NCBI GenBank assembly: GCA_017545665.1
Contig: JAFWKQ010000070.1
Location: 1-38,718 of the forward strand
Direction: 5' to 3'
Source of the DNA: Atopobiaceae bacterium
GTDB taxonomy: Bacteria; Actinomycetota; Coriobacteriia; Coriobacteriales; Atopobiaceae
Length of the DNA: 38,718 nucleotides
A program made the translations under genes and the position numbers. Numbering within the stretch: position 1 is the first letter of the stretch; each line of letters starts with the position of its first letter. Under the pieces are notes generated by a model. The model was given only the letters and a program-made list of their open reading frames with translations. It did no database searches and was not told the origin of the DNA. Of the stretch, positions 1 through 9,136 are shown one piece after another.

Positions 1-131
1 AGCTCCTCGTACTGGGGCGTGAAGCCGCAGCCGGTGGCGGTGTTAACGATGAGGAGGACCTTACCCTCATACTCGGACAGGGGCACCTCGGTGCCGTCGG
101 GCTTAACTGCAACGTGATCGTAAACTGACAT
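1..131 (-). CDS. Glutathione peroxidase, N-terminal part (runs off left edge)
   Basis: Thiol peroxidase of the glutathione peroxidase family, which reduces peroxides in the cytoplasm. The visible 43 codons start at an ATG at 131, preceded by an AAAGGAA Shine-Dalgarno, and include the family motif NTATGCGFTPQYEEL. The peroxidatic residue is Cys (TGC), not selenocysteine, as in most bacterial members, which generally work with thioredoxin. The gene continues beyond base 1. The remaining C-terminal part of such a gene lies at the other edge of the window on the same strand, and the two fragments do not overlap. The family call is secure; whether the two fragments are one gene is open. Confidence 0.9.
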   Translation of the reverse strand, partial: MSVYDHVAVKPDGTEVPLSEYEGKVLLIVNTATGCGFTPQYEE

Positions 132-159
132 TTCATTTCCTTTCGCCTATTTAATTGCT

Positions 160-180
160 AGCTATTATATTGTACACGAT
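160..180 (-). promoter_or_regulatory. Probable -10 region for the glutathione peroxidase gene
   Basis: On the minus strand a perfect TATAAT (169-164) lies about 33 bases upstream of the ATG, inside an AT-rich stretch unlike the surrounding GC-rich coding DNA. No convincing -35 box sits at the usual distance, so this is a motif-based inference. Confidence 0.45.
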
Positions 181-356
181 TCATCTAAGCGCGCAAGCAC
201 ATCTCTCAAAAAAGCGATGTTTTTGTGCATAGTGTTAAGAAACCGAGGCAGCCCGCAAGACGCCCCGTATGCTCAGGCATTACCGCTCTCACCCAACACA
301 TGCTTCATGAAGTACAATCGAACGGTAAATGCAGGCGAGCGAGCAAGGAGAACCGT

Positions 357-1937
357 ATGAGAAGAGCGAGGTCCTTTGCCTTTGGCTTGGGATTTGCCTT
401 GATTTGCGTTTTGGTCCTCACGCTGTCCTTCGCACGCGCGGAGAATTCCAGCACTTCGAGCGGCTCAGGCAGTTCGAGCGGCCAATCAAGCCCCAATGAA
501 CTCGAGATAAACTCTCTTGACGGACTTGACGGCAAACGAATCGGCATATTGTGCGGCAGCAACTACGACAGAATCATCAAGCAGAACCTGAGCGGAACCT
601 ACGAGCTCAAATACTACAACACCAACTCCGACTTGATCTTTGCGCTCAAGTCGCACAAGATCGACGCGTTCCCCACCGACGAGCCGGTTGGCCTGCTGGC
701 AGTAAACAGGAACAGCGGCATTGGAATAATACCCAAGCACGTAGCAGACGACGACTACGGCTTCTTCTTCAAAAAGGGCAGCCCGCTTGCAAACAAGTTC
801 AGCGGTGTCATAGAGTCCCTAAAGTCGGACGGCACGCTCAACAGGCTCAAGGAAAAATGGTGCGGCGCCGACGAGTCTGCCAAGACCATACCCAAACAGG
901 ACTGGGAGGCAAAGAACGGCACCCTGAAGATGGCAACGACCGGCGAGCAAGAGCCCCTAACCTACGTAAGCGGCTCGCAGACCATCGGCTACGACATAGA
1001 GGTGGCGATGCTCTGCTGCAAGGAGCTCGGCTACGGAATCGAGGCGGAAAACCAAAACACCTCGGCCATGATGGCGTCCGTGAGCTCCGGCAAGGCGGAC
1101 TTCGGCGGGGGTGGCATCTCCATTACGGAAGAGCGCAAGAAAACGTACGACTTCTCCGTGCCTGACTACAACGGTGCAGTGGTTGCGGTGGTAAGGACCG
1201 CGGGCGACAAGGTCGCATCGAACGGAGACTTTTGGAGCAGCATCGTGGAATCATTCAATAAGACCTTCATACAAGAAAACCGTTGGCAGCTCTTCGCATC
1301 GGGCCTCATTGTCACAATCGTTATAAGCGTATGTGCCGGAGCCTTGGGAATACTCCTCGGCTACGCCACCGTACTCGCACGCCGAAGCGGCATAAAGTGG
1401 GTTGGCAAGCTTGTGGACGGCTATCAGGTAGTCATGGGCGGCGTCCCCATAGTGGTGGTGCTCATGGTGCTGTACTACGTGGTCTTTGGCTCCATAAACA
1501 TAGCGGGCGAAATCGTGGCCGTCATCGCGTTTACCCTTTCCTTCGGCGCCACGGCAGGCTCCACCATGTGGACGTCCATATCCAGCGTCGACAGCATTCA
1601 GGAGGAGTGCGGCCTGGCACTGAGCTACACGCCCTGGGAGGTATTCAGAAAGATCATCTTCCCGTTGGCGCGTCGCCAGTTTACGCCCCAGCTCCTTGGG
1701 CAATTCGTAAGCCTTGTTAAAGAGACCGCCGTCGTGGGATACATAGCCGTCCAAGACCTCACGCGCGCAAGCGACGTCGTTCGCTCCCGCACGATGGAGG
1801 CCTTCTTCCCGCTTATCGCAACCGCCATCATCTACTTCCTGTTCTGTCGCCTCCTCACCTGGGCCCTGAACAAGCTAGCCAAGAGGTTCGACATCAACAA
1901 CCGCCCGCGCAAGATAGAGGGGGTCAAAGAGATATGA
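357..1937 (+). CDS. Amino-acid ABC transporter, substrate-binding/permease fusion (lobe-swapped binding domain)
   Basis: Probable importer subunit for polar amino acids: an extracytoplasmic binding domain fused to a HisM/GlnP-type permease. The ATG at 357 is preferred over an upstream GTG at 225 because it has a GGAG site and opens directly into a signal sequence ([20 protein letters not shown]). Of 526 aa, about 52-170 match the second lobe of a type II binding protein ([35 protein letters not shown]) and about 188-285 match the first lobe ([34 protein letters not shown]), so lobe order is reversed from the family norm. Residues about 305-525 form the membrane domain with the EAA-type loop ([16 protein letters not shown]). 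The stop overlaps the ATPase start by 4 bp (ATGA), so the two are co-translated. A paralogous operon lies inverted at 6.0-8.7 kb. Substrate unknown. Confidence 0.9.
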   Translation: MRRARSFAFGLGFALICVLVLTLSFARAENSSTSSGSGSSSGQSSPNELEINSLDGLDGKRIGILCGSNYDRIIKQNLSGTYELKYYNTNSDLIFALKSHKIDAFPTDEPVGLLAVNRNSGIGIIPKHVADDDYGFFFKKGSPLANKFSGVIESLKSDGTLNRLKEKWCGADESAKTIPKQDWEAKNGTLKMATTGEQEPLTYVSGSQTIGYDIEVAMLCCKELGYGIEAENQNTSAMMASVSSGKADFGGGGISITEERKKTYDFSVPDYNGAVVAVVRTAGDKVASNGDFWSSIVESFNKTFIQENRWQLFASGLIVTIVISVCAGALGILLGYATVLARRSGIKWVGKLVDGYQVVMGGVPIVVVLMVLYYVVFGSINIAGEIVAVIAFTLSFGATAGSTMWTSISSVDSIQEECGLALSYTPWEVFRKIIFPLARRQFTPQLLGQFVSLVKETAVVGYIAVQDLTRASDVVRSRTMEAFFPLIATAIIYFLFCRLLTWALNKLAKRFDINNRPRKIEGVKEI

Positions 1938-3040
1938 GCATCATCGAAGTGCGCCACCTACGCAAGGAGTACCCAAACATCACGCCACTCAAAGACGTGA
2001 ACGCCACTGTGGAGGAGGGCGAGGTCATCTCCATTATCGGCCCTTCCGGCACGGGCAAGTCCACCCTTATCCGCTGCATCAATCGGCTGGAGACGCCGAC
2101 GTCGGGAGAGATCATCGTCGACGGCACCGACATGTGCGATCCCTCCACCAACCTTTCGGCCATGCGGCGCAAGATGGGCATGGTATTCCAAAACTATGCC
2201 TTGTTCGACCACAAGCTGGTCGTCGAAAACCTCATGATGGCACCCATTGACAAGCTCGGTCTATCCAAACAGGAGGCCTATGAGCAAGGCATCGAACTGC
2301 TTGAGACGGTTGGTCTTCGAGAGAAGGCCCTCAATTGGCCCAGTGAGCTTTCGGGCGGTCAACGACAGCGCGTAGCCATTGCTCGAGCATTGGCCATGCG
2401 CCCAAAGATTCTTCTGTTCGATGAGCCTACGAGCGCACTCGACCCACAGATGGTAAGCGAGGTGCTCGCGGTAATAACCAAATTGGCAGAGCAAGGCCTC
2501 ACCATGCTTGTGGTCACGCACGAGATGCGCTTTGCGCAAGATGCGAGCAGTCGCGTATTCTTTATGGACAAGGGCGAGCTTTGGGAGTCTGGGCCTCCGG
2601 AACAGATCTTCAAACATCCCCAGCGCCAGGAGACGCACGACTTTATATTCCGCGTGCGCAGCTGGGACTGGGACATAAACACTGCCTCGCCCGATATCTA
2701 CGGCCTCGAGTCCTCGCTTGAAGAGTATTGCAATCGACAGTTCATGGAGCGACGCCAGATCATAACGTGTCGCCTCCTCATCGAAGAGGTCTTAAACGGT
2801 CAGTTGTTGGAGGCGGCTCACAAGATGGGAATACGCGATCTTAAGGCCCACATAACCCTAACAGCCGGCGAGAAGGGCGTGGACACCGTACTTACGGTGG
2901 ACTGGCGCGAGACGTTCAAAAACGACGAAGAGCTGTTCGTTGCTTTGAGCAACGAAGTCTCGCAAGCAATCGTGATTGGCTTGTGCGACCACATGGAACT
3001 CATTGAGCCTGGGGTCGCGAAGTTCTATGTCCGAGAATAG
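1934..3040 (+). CDS. Polar amino-acid ABC transporter ATPase with extra C-terminal domain
   Basis: GlnQ/HisP-type ATPase that powers the preceding permease. Walker [10 protein letters not shown] (about residues 37-45), signature LSGGQRQR, Walker [13 protein letters not shown] and switch VVTHEM are all intact. The usual family length is about 240 aa; this protein has 368. The extra ~125 residues begin after the conserved end of the ATPase ([14 protein letters not shown]) and have no family I can name with certainty. The stretch [13 protein letters not shown] faintly recalls the N-box helix of GHKL/anti-sigma ATPases, which is speculation. The paralogue at 6026-7147 carries a similarly placed extension with much lower identity, so the domain is a stable part of this subfamily. 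A terminator-like hairpin follows at 3108. Confidence 0.92.
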   Translation: MSIIEVRHLRKEYPNITPLKDVNATVEEGEVISIIGPSGTGKSTLIRCINRLETPTSGEIIVDGTDMCDPSTNLSAMRRKMGMVFQNYALFDHKLVVENLMMAPIDKLGLSKQEAYEQGIELLETVGLREKALNWPSELSGGQRQRVAIARALAMRPKILLFDEPTSALDPQMVSEVLAVITKLAEQGLTMLVVTHEMRFAQDASSRVFFMDKGELWESGPPEQIFKHPQRQETHDFIFRVRSWDWDINTASPDIYGLESSLEEYCNRQFMERRQIITCRLLIEEVLNGQLLEAAHKMGIRDLKAHITLTAGEKGVDTVLTVDWRETFKNDEELFVALSNEVSQAIVIGLCDHMELIEPGVAKFYVRE

Positions 3041-3107
3041 TTTCCCAACGCGTGATATGGACGTCGCCTCGGCAACGCCCGAGCCCACGCATTGCATATT
3101 GCAATAG

Positions 3108-3143
3108 CTAAGGGGCAGTCCCAGATTTGGGGCTGCCCCTTAG
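3108..3143. terminator. Hairpin between convergent genes, GGGGCAG-type
   Basis: Perfect 11-bp stem (CTAAGGGGCAG / CTGCCCCTTAG) with further pairing inside the loop, between the ends of the ABC ATPase and the convergent HAD gene. It probably terminates both. There is no strong T-run. It belongs to the dispersed GGGACAG/GGGGCAG hairpin family seen throughout the window. Confidence 0.6.
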
Positions 3144-3186
3144 TCGAATCTAAGCGGTTGCTTGCGATACAGCCTACGCCACCAGT

Positions 3187-4467
3187 CTACGCCGCCTTGG
3201 CGGAAGAGGAGGATTCGGTTGCCACGGAAGAAGAGTCGGCTGCCGCAGAGGACGAGGCAGCAGAGGACGACGAAGACGAAGCGGAAGAATCGCTCGACTT
3301 CTTGGCGCCGTTGTACGTCACGCCTTCACCGTAGATGGTCTTCCAGTCGTCCTTCATCGATACGGGCACGTAGTCGTTCTTCTCGCAGTTCTCGAGCATC
3401 TCCTTGGCCTTCTTCTCGTTGCCATTCTCGCGCTCGAGGTCGTCGCAGCACAGCTGGAACGCCGCGCTCTTGTAGGTGGGGTTGGTCTTTGCGTAGTTGT
3501 CCATGGCGAAGTCGCCCGAGGAGTTGCCGAACGAAAGAACCGGCTGCTTGCCCACCTCACGCTGGATGATGTAGCACTTGTTCTCCTTGAGGGTCTTCAT
3601 CATGAACGTGCCGCCCGTAACGAGCTTGTCTTCCTGGGTAAAGGTGTAGTCGAGGCCGTCCTTGTCGCCTTGGTTGGAGCCCACGAGCGACTCGTCGGAG
3701 CCGAGGATGTGGTTGAGCGGAAGCTTGATGGGGCAGCTCGGGTCGGAGAAGATTCCGCGCAGGATCAGGCGGTCGGTGCCAGTCATGATGTAGACGTCGA
3801 AATCGTTGGCCTGCAGATATTGAACGACCTGCACCATGGGCTGATAGAAGCCGCCGCCGCGGGTCATGCCGGTGTAGCTGGGCATGGGCTGCTTCATGAA
3901 CTCGTGCACGTAGTTGTAAAACTCGTCGATAGTCATGCCCTTGAACGCGGAGGCAACGGCCTGGCCGTGCTCGAGGGGCAGCTCTTCGTACTTGGTCCCG
4001 TTGGTGTTTTGGTCGATGATCTTGTTCGCCACGGACTTCTCGAAGTCAGAGGCCTTGTCCTTGTAGGTGGGGTCCTCGGTTACGCGATACACCAGCATGG
4101 TGTAGTCGAAGTAGTTGGGATCGGTCTCGCAGAACAGCGTGCCGTCGAAGTCGAAGGTCGCAACGCGATCCTCCACGGGAATGAAGTCAGGGCTCTTCTC
4201 GTCGGTGGCCGCCTTTACGTACTCGGTGAGCTTCTTCTTAAGCGGAGCGTTGTCGTTCCACAGGCTCAGCGGATCCTCGCCGTCCTTCACAAGGCTCAGG
4301 TTGGCGCTGCTGGCGCTCTTTTGCTCGCTGGCGCTGGCCGATGACTTGGCAGGATCTGGCGTGCCAGCGGGCTTCGTCGCAAACAGCACCGCCAGTACCA
4401 CACACGCGGCCGCCGCGACAATTGCCGCGATACGCCACCAACTTGGTACCGTTTTCTCGTTTTCCAT
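3187..4467 (-). CDS. Membrane-anchored HAD-family phosphatase
   Basis: Haloacid-dehalogenase-type hydrolase held at the outer face of the membrane, probably a phosphatase of unknown substrate. The start at 4467 (MENEKTVPSWWR) has an AGGGGAG Shine-Dalgarno; the open frame upstream has none. A single hydrophobic segment (about residues 10-30) is followed by an Ala/Ser-rich linker. HAD motif I is FDFDGTLF, motif II MTGTDR, and motif IV is represented by GNSSGDFAM. The last ~35 residues are an almost pure Ser/Ala tail, probably a surface-exposed spacer. Length is 426 aa. It lies convergent to the first ABC operon and divergent from the CmpB-type gene. Confidence 0.85.
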   Translation of the reverse strand: MENEKTVPSWWRIAAIVAAAACVVLAVLFATKPAGTPDPAKSSASASEQKSASSANLSLVKDGEDPLSLWNDNAPLKKKLTEYVKAATDEKSPDFIPVEDRVATFDFDGTLFCETDPNYFDYTMLVYRVTEDPTYKDKASDFEKSVANKIIDQNTNGTKYEELPLEHGQAVASAFKGMTIDEFYNYVHEFMKQPMPSYTGMTRGGGFYQPMVQVVQYLQANDFDVYIMTGTDRLILRGIFSDPSCPIKLPLNHILGSDESLVGSNQGDKDGLDYTFTQEDKLVTGGTFMMKTLKENKCYIIQREVGKQPVLSFGNSSGDFAMDNYAKTNPTYKSAAFQLCCDDLERENGNEKKAKEMLENCEKNDYVPVSMKDDWKTIYGEGVTYNGAKKSSDSSASSSSSSAASSSAAADSSSVATESSSSAKAA

Positions 4468-4749
4468 ATAACTCCCCTCTTTGTAGGTATAGTGACAAAT
4501 CATTGTGTACTCATTCAAACCAACGCGTCCATTTTGTCACGAAATCGACACGGAGGGCCTCGTCCACGCAATAAAGCAAACGCCAGCCCACGACCGTCCA
4601 TCTCCTCTTTCGGCGTACCACCAAAACAGCTCGTCACAGCCCGCTGCCTAACCAATTGTTCGTACGCCGCTGCATCGCCATTGGAAGGCTAAAGGACTTG
4701 TGTGCATGTTAGTATGGATGTGCAGGCGACAACGACGGGGAGGCGCAAC

Positions 4750-5979
4750 ATGAAGCCAGAGTCGAGGCCAAAGCATCTTAAGACGCCTGAAGCGACAAAC
4801 GAAAAGTATCCGTGGTTCGTGCGACTCTACGGCGTGCTTAGCATAATAAGCGGCGGCATTCAGATAGGGGCCGTCGCGCTTGCCGCATTCGTGATTGTTG
4901 CGCTGGTAGGCGACGGCTTCGACCTGTCGCAGCTCGAGGCAAAAGGCCACGCATCCATTACGACGCTGGTAATCGCCATAGTTCTTATAGTCATCTCTGT
5001 AGTGCTGGCCGTCATGTTCCTCATCCTTGGCATTCGGCTGCTCATGAACAAGCGCCACAAGGCCGCCACGCTCTGCAACGTCATGATTATCCTTGAGGCC
5101 GTAGACCTTCTCTGCCGCTTCATGCTCGTGGGCTGGAGCATAGACCTCATTCTCCCGCTTGTGAACACGATCATCCTCTTTGTGCTGGAAGTCTACTCCG
5201 ACCCCTCGCTCAGGGCCGAGCGCCACATAAAGCGCGATGAGCGAAAGCTCGCGGACAAGGAAGCCAAGGAGGAGGGGACGCTCGGTCGCGACGCCACGGG
5301 AAAGGGCTTCATCAGCCTCAACTTCTTCAACCTTTTTTGGGTCTTCATGATTTGCTCCGTGCTAGGCCTGATCCTCGAGGTCATATGGCATATGACGATG
5401 GTGGAACCTGGCGTGTACCAAGATCGCGCCGGCCTGCTCTACGGTCCGTTTAGTCCCATCTATGGGTTTGGCGCCGTGTTTATGACCATAGCGCTCAACC
5501 GCTACTACAAGAGCAACCCCATCATCGTCTTCCTGGTTGCGGCGGTTATTGGCTCCGCATTCGAGTACTTTGTGAGCTGGTTTTTGGAAACCGCCTTTGG
5601 CATCGTGGCTTGGGACTACTCGGGCACGTTTCTCAACATAAACGGACGCGTTGACTTCATGTTCTTCTGCATCTGGGGATGTCTCGGCTTCGTGTGGGTA
5701 CGCTTTCTCATGCCCGTTATGCTCAAGATTGTTAACCTGATTCCCTGGAACTGGCGCTATGGTGTTACCACGGTATGCGCAATTCTTATGCTCATAAACG
5801 GTGGCCTTACCCTCGCCGCCTTCGACTGCTGGTACGAGCGGAAGAACGGTACCATGGACTACGAACACGCCTCGGCCGTCGTGAAGTTCTGCAACGAGCA
5901 CTACGACGATAATTTCATGCAGAACCGATTCCAGTCCATGACCATGAGCACCGAGAAGTCTGCCCGCGCCCATTCGTAA
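4750..5979 (+). CDS. CmpB-type putative ABC transporter membrane protein (PF06541)
   Basis: Integral membrane protein. The ATG at 4750 has a strong GGGGAGG site 6 bases upstream and is preferred over GTG 4702 and ATG 4714. The N-terminal half has about four hydrophobic segments, followed by a charged cytosolic stretch (HIKRDERKLADKEAKEEG). The C-terminal half matches the CmpB/'ABC-transporter type IV' family: FWVFMICSVLGLILEVIWH, GLLYGPFSPIYGFGA, FEYFVSWFLETAFG and WDYSGTFLNINGRV. Function is not established for the family. 410 aa, between the two inverted ABC operons, with no partner ATPase adjacent. Confidence 0.8.
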   Translation: MKPESRPKHLKTPEATNEKYPWFVRLYGVLSIISGGIQIGAVALAAFVIVALVGDGFDLSQLEAKGHASITTLVIAIVLIVISVVLAVMFLILGIRLLMNKRHKAATLCNVMIILEAVDLLCRFMLVGWSIDLILPLVNTIILFVLEVYSDPSLRAERHIKRDERKLADKEAKEEGTLGRDATGKGFISLNFFNLFWVFMICSVLGLILEVIWHMTMVEPGVYQDRAGLLYGPFSPIYGFGAVFMTIALNRYYKSNPIIVFLVAAVIGSAFEYFVSWFLETAFGIVAWDYSGTFLNINGRVDFMFFCIWGCLGFVWVRFLMPVMLKIVNLIPWNWRYGVTTVCAILMLINGGLTLAAFDCWYERKNGTMDYEHASAVVKFCNEHYDDNFMQNRFQSMTMSTEKSARAHS

Positions 5980-6025
5980 GAGCCTAACTAAGGGACAGGC
6001 CCCAACTCAGGCTAAGGCCTCCACC

Positions 6026-7147
6026 CTACCCGATCTCGTAGACCAAAACGGCGGGGTCGTTCGAGCCGTCCCTGTTTGACGCGCGCACGGCATAGCCCTC
6101 CACCAGCGCGTCGGACACCGCATCGCGGCTATGCCAAAGCTCATCAGGTGCAACGCCGCGCTCCACCAGATTGTGGCAGTCGACCTCCAGTATGGCCTTC
6201 TCTCCGTTCTCGGGCACGCAGAGCGTGTACGTGGCAATCGCACCACTGGCCCCCACCTCGCGCGCGATGGACGGAAGCCGCTCGGCCGAAAGCTCCTCCA
6301 CCACATGTTGGCAGGCATTCGCGAGCCTGCGTCCCACCAGCTGACGCGAGAAGAACATCGAAAGAGAGCCATCCATGGCGGGATGGTCGCTGTCTGGGTA
6401 GGTAAGCTCCCACTCCCAACTGCGAACGCGAAAGACAAATCCATACGTCTCGGCTCTTTGGGGATTCTCGAATATCTGCTCGGGGGGACCCGCTTCCCAT
6501 ACCACCCCGTCGTTCATGAAGAACACGCGGTCGCACACGTCGCGGGCGAAGCGCATCTCGTGCGTCACCACGAGCATGGTATAGCCCTCGGCAGCGAGGT
6601 CCCTCATAACCGAGAGCACCTCGGAGACCATGCCGGGGTCGAGCGCCGACGTAGGCTCGTCGAAGAGAATCGCCTCGGGATGCATTGCTAGGCTGCGCGC
6701 TATGGCCACACGCTGCTTTTGCCCTCCCGAGAGTTCGCTGGGAAAGCTCAAGGCCTTGTCTTTGAGTCCCACCTGACCAAGCAGCCGTATCGCCTCGTCA
6801 TAGGCCTCTTGCCTGTCCATTCCCAAAAGCTTGGTTGGACCGTACATTATGTTTTCCAAAACCAGCATGTGCCCGAAGAGGTTGAAGCCCTGGAACACCA
6901 TGCCGATCCTGCGGCGCATGGCCGGCAGGTCGGTAGCGGGATCGCACATGTCCACGCCGTCGATGAGTATGCGACCCGACGTGGGCGTCTCCAGGCGGTT
7001 GAGGCAGCGCAGCAGGGTGGACTTCCCCGTGCCCGAGGGCCCGATGATGGAAATCACCTCGCCACGCTCGATGGTGGCATTCACGTCCTTGAGCGGCACG
7101 ACCCCCGGATACTCCTTGCGCAGGTGCTGAATCTCTATGAAGCTCAC
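6026..7147 (-). CDS. Polar amino-acid ABC transporter ATPase with extra C-terminal domain (paralogue)
   Basis: GlnQ-type ATPase of the second amino-acid transporter operon. The start is the GTG at 7147, which overlaps the TGA of the upstream permease by 4 bp (GTGA), mirroring the ATGA overlap of the first operon; the open frame running further upstream overlaps the permease gene and is not coding. Walker [10 protein letters not shown], signature LSGGQKQR, Walker [12 protein letters not shown] and VVTHEM are intact. At 373 aa it also has the ~125-residue C-terminal extension after RVRSWEWE. The extension is poorly conserved against the first copy (it contains [18 protein letters not shown]), although the ATPase cores are closely similar. 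Confidence 0.92.
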   Translation of the reverse strand: MSFIEIQHLRKEYPGVVPLKDVNATIERGEVISIIGPSGTGKSTLLRCLNRLETPTSGRILIDGVDMCDPATDLPAMRRRIGMVFQGFNLFGHMLVLENIMYGPTKLLGMDRQEAYDEAIRLLGQVGLKDKALSFPSELSGGQKQRVAIARSLAMHPEAILFDEPTSALDPGMVSEVLSVMRDLAAEGYTMLVVTHEMRFARDVCDRVFFMNDGVVWEAGPPEQIFENPQRAETYGFVFRVRSWEWELTYPDSDHPAMDGSLSMFFSRQLVGRRLANACQHVVEELSAERLPSIAREVGASGAIATYTLCVPENGEKAILEVDCHNLVERGVAPDELWHSRDAVSDALVEGYAVRASNRDGSNDPAVLVYEIG

Positions 7148-8730
7148 AGCTTCACCCCCCTCACGGTACGCGGCTTGCGCTCGTAGTCTATTCGTCGAAT
7201 CACAAACCCCATGGCCGCGGCAATAAGGCAGCAAAGGGCGAAGTAGATGGCGGCGATGCAGAACAGTGGGAAGAACGCCTCCATCGTAAGGCTGCGAATC
7301 ACGTCGGCGGCGCGGGTGAGGTCCATTACGGCGATGTAGCCCACCACCGAGGTCTGCTTGGTGAGGTTCACGAACTGCCCGGAAAGCAGTGGCATGAACT
7401 GGTGTGCCGCCTGGGGCAATATCACGCCAAAGAAGGTCTGCCGCTCCGTGAAACCCAGCGCGAGCGAGGCCTCGTCCTGACCTGCGTCCACGGCTTGCAC
7501 GGCGTTCCACATGATGGACCCGGCCGTAGCGCCGAAGGCTAGCGTAAACGCGACGATGGACACCACGGTGCCGGAGACGTCCGAGGAGCCGAAGATCACG
7601 TAGTAGAGTACCAGCAGCACGACCACGATGGGCAGGCGGTTCATCAAGCCCTCGTAACCGCCAATGATTGCGCGCACCACACGATTGCCGCGACGTCTTA
7701 GCAGCACGGTCGCAAAGCCTATCGCCGCACCCAGGACGCCGGAGCACAGCGTTATGATTGCCGTCACGCAGAGACCGTTGACTATATATATCCAGCGGTT
7801 GTCCTTGACGAAGGTCTTGGTAAAGCTATCTGCTATGCCATCGAGCCAGTTGGAACCCGAGCCGTCGGAGGCGGCCGCCGCACTTTCCGTGGCGCGCACC
7901 ACCAGCACGAGATCGTTCTCGTGCGTGACGGCAAAGTCCATCGCCTGCTTGCGCTCATCCGAAATGAGGATCGACCCGTTGCCGAAATCCGCCTTGCCAG
8001 ACTGTATGTACGACAAAACGTCAGAGAACTCCATGGGCTCGAAGTTCAGGCGATAGTCCAGTTCCTTTGCGCAAATGAGCAGCGTTTCGATGTCGTAGCC
8101 CATCATCCGCCCATCCCCAAGATACGATACGGGCTCCAAGCTCTCGCATGAGGCCACGGTCAGCGTGCCGTTGCTGCCCGCCCAGTCCTGCTCAGGTAAG
8201 GTCTTCTTGCTGTCGTCGCCCGAGGTCCACTTGTCCCACAGCCTGTCGGCAGTACCGTCGCTTTGAAGGCGATCTGTGATCTTGCCGAACTTCGACGCGA
8301 GGTCGCCGCCCTTGGGAAAGGCAATGCCCATCTTGTATTCGCCAAGTGGCTCGGGAAAGAGCGTGATGTCGCCGTACCTGTTGCTGGCAAGCATCCCCAC
8401 GGCCTCGTTGTTCACCAAGGCGTCGATCTTCTTCCCCCGTAGCGCGGCAATTGTGTCGGACATCGTGGAGTAGTACAGGATCTCCCCCACGTTGGGACAC
8501 TTCTCGCGAATTTTGCTTTCGAAGGGCGCTCCCGCTAGCAAACCAACCCTCTTTCCCGAAAGGTCGCTCCACGTGGCGTATTCGGGCTTGAGCGCATTAC
8601 CGTTCGAGGCAAACGCGCGCGCAGGGACGAGCGCCACCAACGTCGCCACAAAAACTGCCGCTAGGAACAGCACGAACAGGGGGCCTTTGCATCTTCGCAT
8701 TTGCCCTGCCAACCTCTTTGCGATGGACAC
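7144..8730 (-). CDS. Amino-acid ABC transporter, substrate-binding/permease fusion (paralogue, lobe-swapped)
   Basis: Second copy of the binding-protein/permease fusion, 528 aa from GTG 8730 (GGGAG site upstream; the alternative ATG is 10 codons in). A signal sequence is followed by the lobe-2-like part ([44 protein letters not shown]), the lobe-1-like part ([47 protein letters not shown]), then the permease with an EAA loop ([19 protein letters not shown]). As in the first copy the two lobes are in reversed order. The acidic residue of the DEPVG segment, which normally contacts the ligand amino group, is Asn here (NNEAVG), suggesting a different ligand. It forms a two-gene operon with the ATPase. 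Confidence 0.9.
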   Translation of the reverse strand: MSIAKRLAGQMRRCKGPLFVLFLAAVFVATLVALVPARAFASNGNALKPEYATWSDLSGKRVGLLAGAPFESKIREKCPNVGEILYYSTMSDTIAALRGKKIDALVNNEAVGMLASNRYGDITLFPEPLGEYKMGIAFPKGGDLASKFGKITDRLQSDGTADRLWDKWTSGDDSKKTLPEQDWAGSNGTLTVASCESLEPVSYLGDGRMMGYDIETLLICAKELDYRLNFEPMEFSDVLSYIQSGKADFGNGSILISDERKQAMDFAVTHENDLVLVVRATESAAAASDGSGSNWLDGIADSFTKTFVKDNRWIYIVNGLCVTAIITLCSGVLGAAIGFATVLLRRRGNRVVRAIIGGYEGLMNRLPIVVVLLVLYYVIFGSSDVSGTVVSIVAFTLAFGATAGSIMWNAVQAVDAGQDEASLALGFTERQTFFGVILPQAAHQFMPLLSGQFVNLTKQTSVVGYIAVMDLTRAADVIRSLTMEAFFPLFCIAAIYFALCCLIAAAMGFVIRRIDYERKPRTVRGVKL

Positions 8731-8916
8731 GACATCTCCCTTCCTCCATGCATGCGACCATTCGCAACAGCACCACGATTATGTCATCCACGGTAGGACG
8801 TATGGGCGGAAGACCTGTGAGCGGCGGGCAATGCGACGCCTCTCTGCATCATGCGAGCCCTACACAAGGCATCGGATTCAAAGATTCACCATTGTGCTCG
8901 CGACAATCGGGCCACT

Positions 8917-9136
8917 ATTTCAATTGTGGACGAATGAGTTTTTTTAGGTCGCACACAATTACACTACTCCTTACATCAAACCACTGTCTAACTGGTTTTT
9001 TTCGTCTATTGACAGCTCATTTTGCAATTGTGTGCTCCCAGCATTTTCCAAGAGCACACAATTGCAAAATTGCCAAAACCAAGCTTCGCTGACCTGCGGT
9101 TTTTCAAGCGAGTCCGCGCAATTCGCTCAATTGTGT
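8917..9136. promoter_or_regulatory. Cluster of AATTGTG/CACAATT motifs upstream of the second ABC operon
   Basis: The 396-bp gap between the ABC operon start (8730) and the 3' end of the 9127 gene is AT-rich and carries repeated AATTGTG or its complement: around 8919, 8953, 9026, 9057 and 9128. The centre is a perfect inverted repeat listed separately. Clustered identical half-sites upstream of a transporter operon suggest an operator region, resembling lac-type AATTGTG half-sites. No regulator gene is adjacent. Confidence 0.4.
9019..9070. repeat. Perfect 19-bp inverted repeat
   Basis: Arms 9019-9037 and 9052-9070 are perfectly complementary (ATTTTGCAATTGTGTGCTC and its reverse complement) around a 14-base loop. 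It may terminate the minus-strand gene ending at 9127 or act as an operator; it has no T-run, and it shares AATTGTG with neighbouring single sites. Confidence 0.8.

Noticed and set aside
3670..4344. 224-aa open frame opposite the HAD gene
   Set aside because: Hydrophobic Val/Leu/Gly composition mirrors the codons of the HAD gene; no start signals.
7148..7747. Upstream 200-codon extension of the second ABC ATPase frame
   Set aside because: It overlaps the permease coding sequence out of frame; the GTG at 7147 with a 4-bp overlap is the real start.
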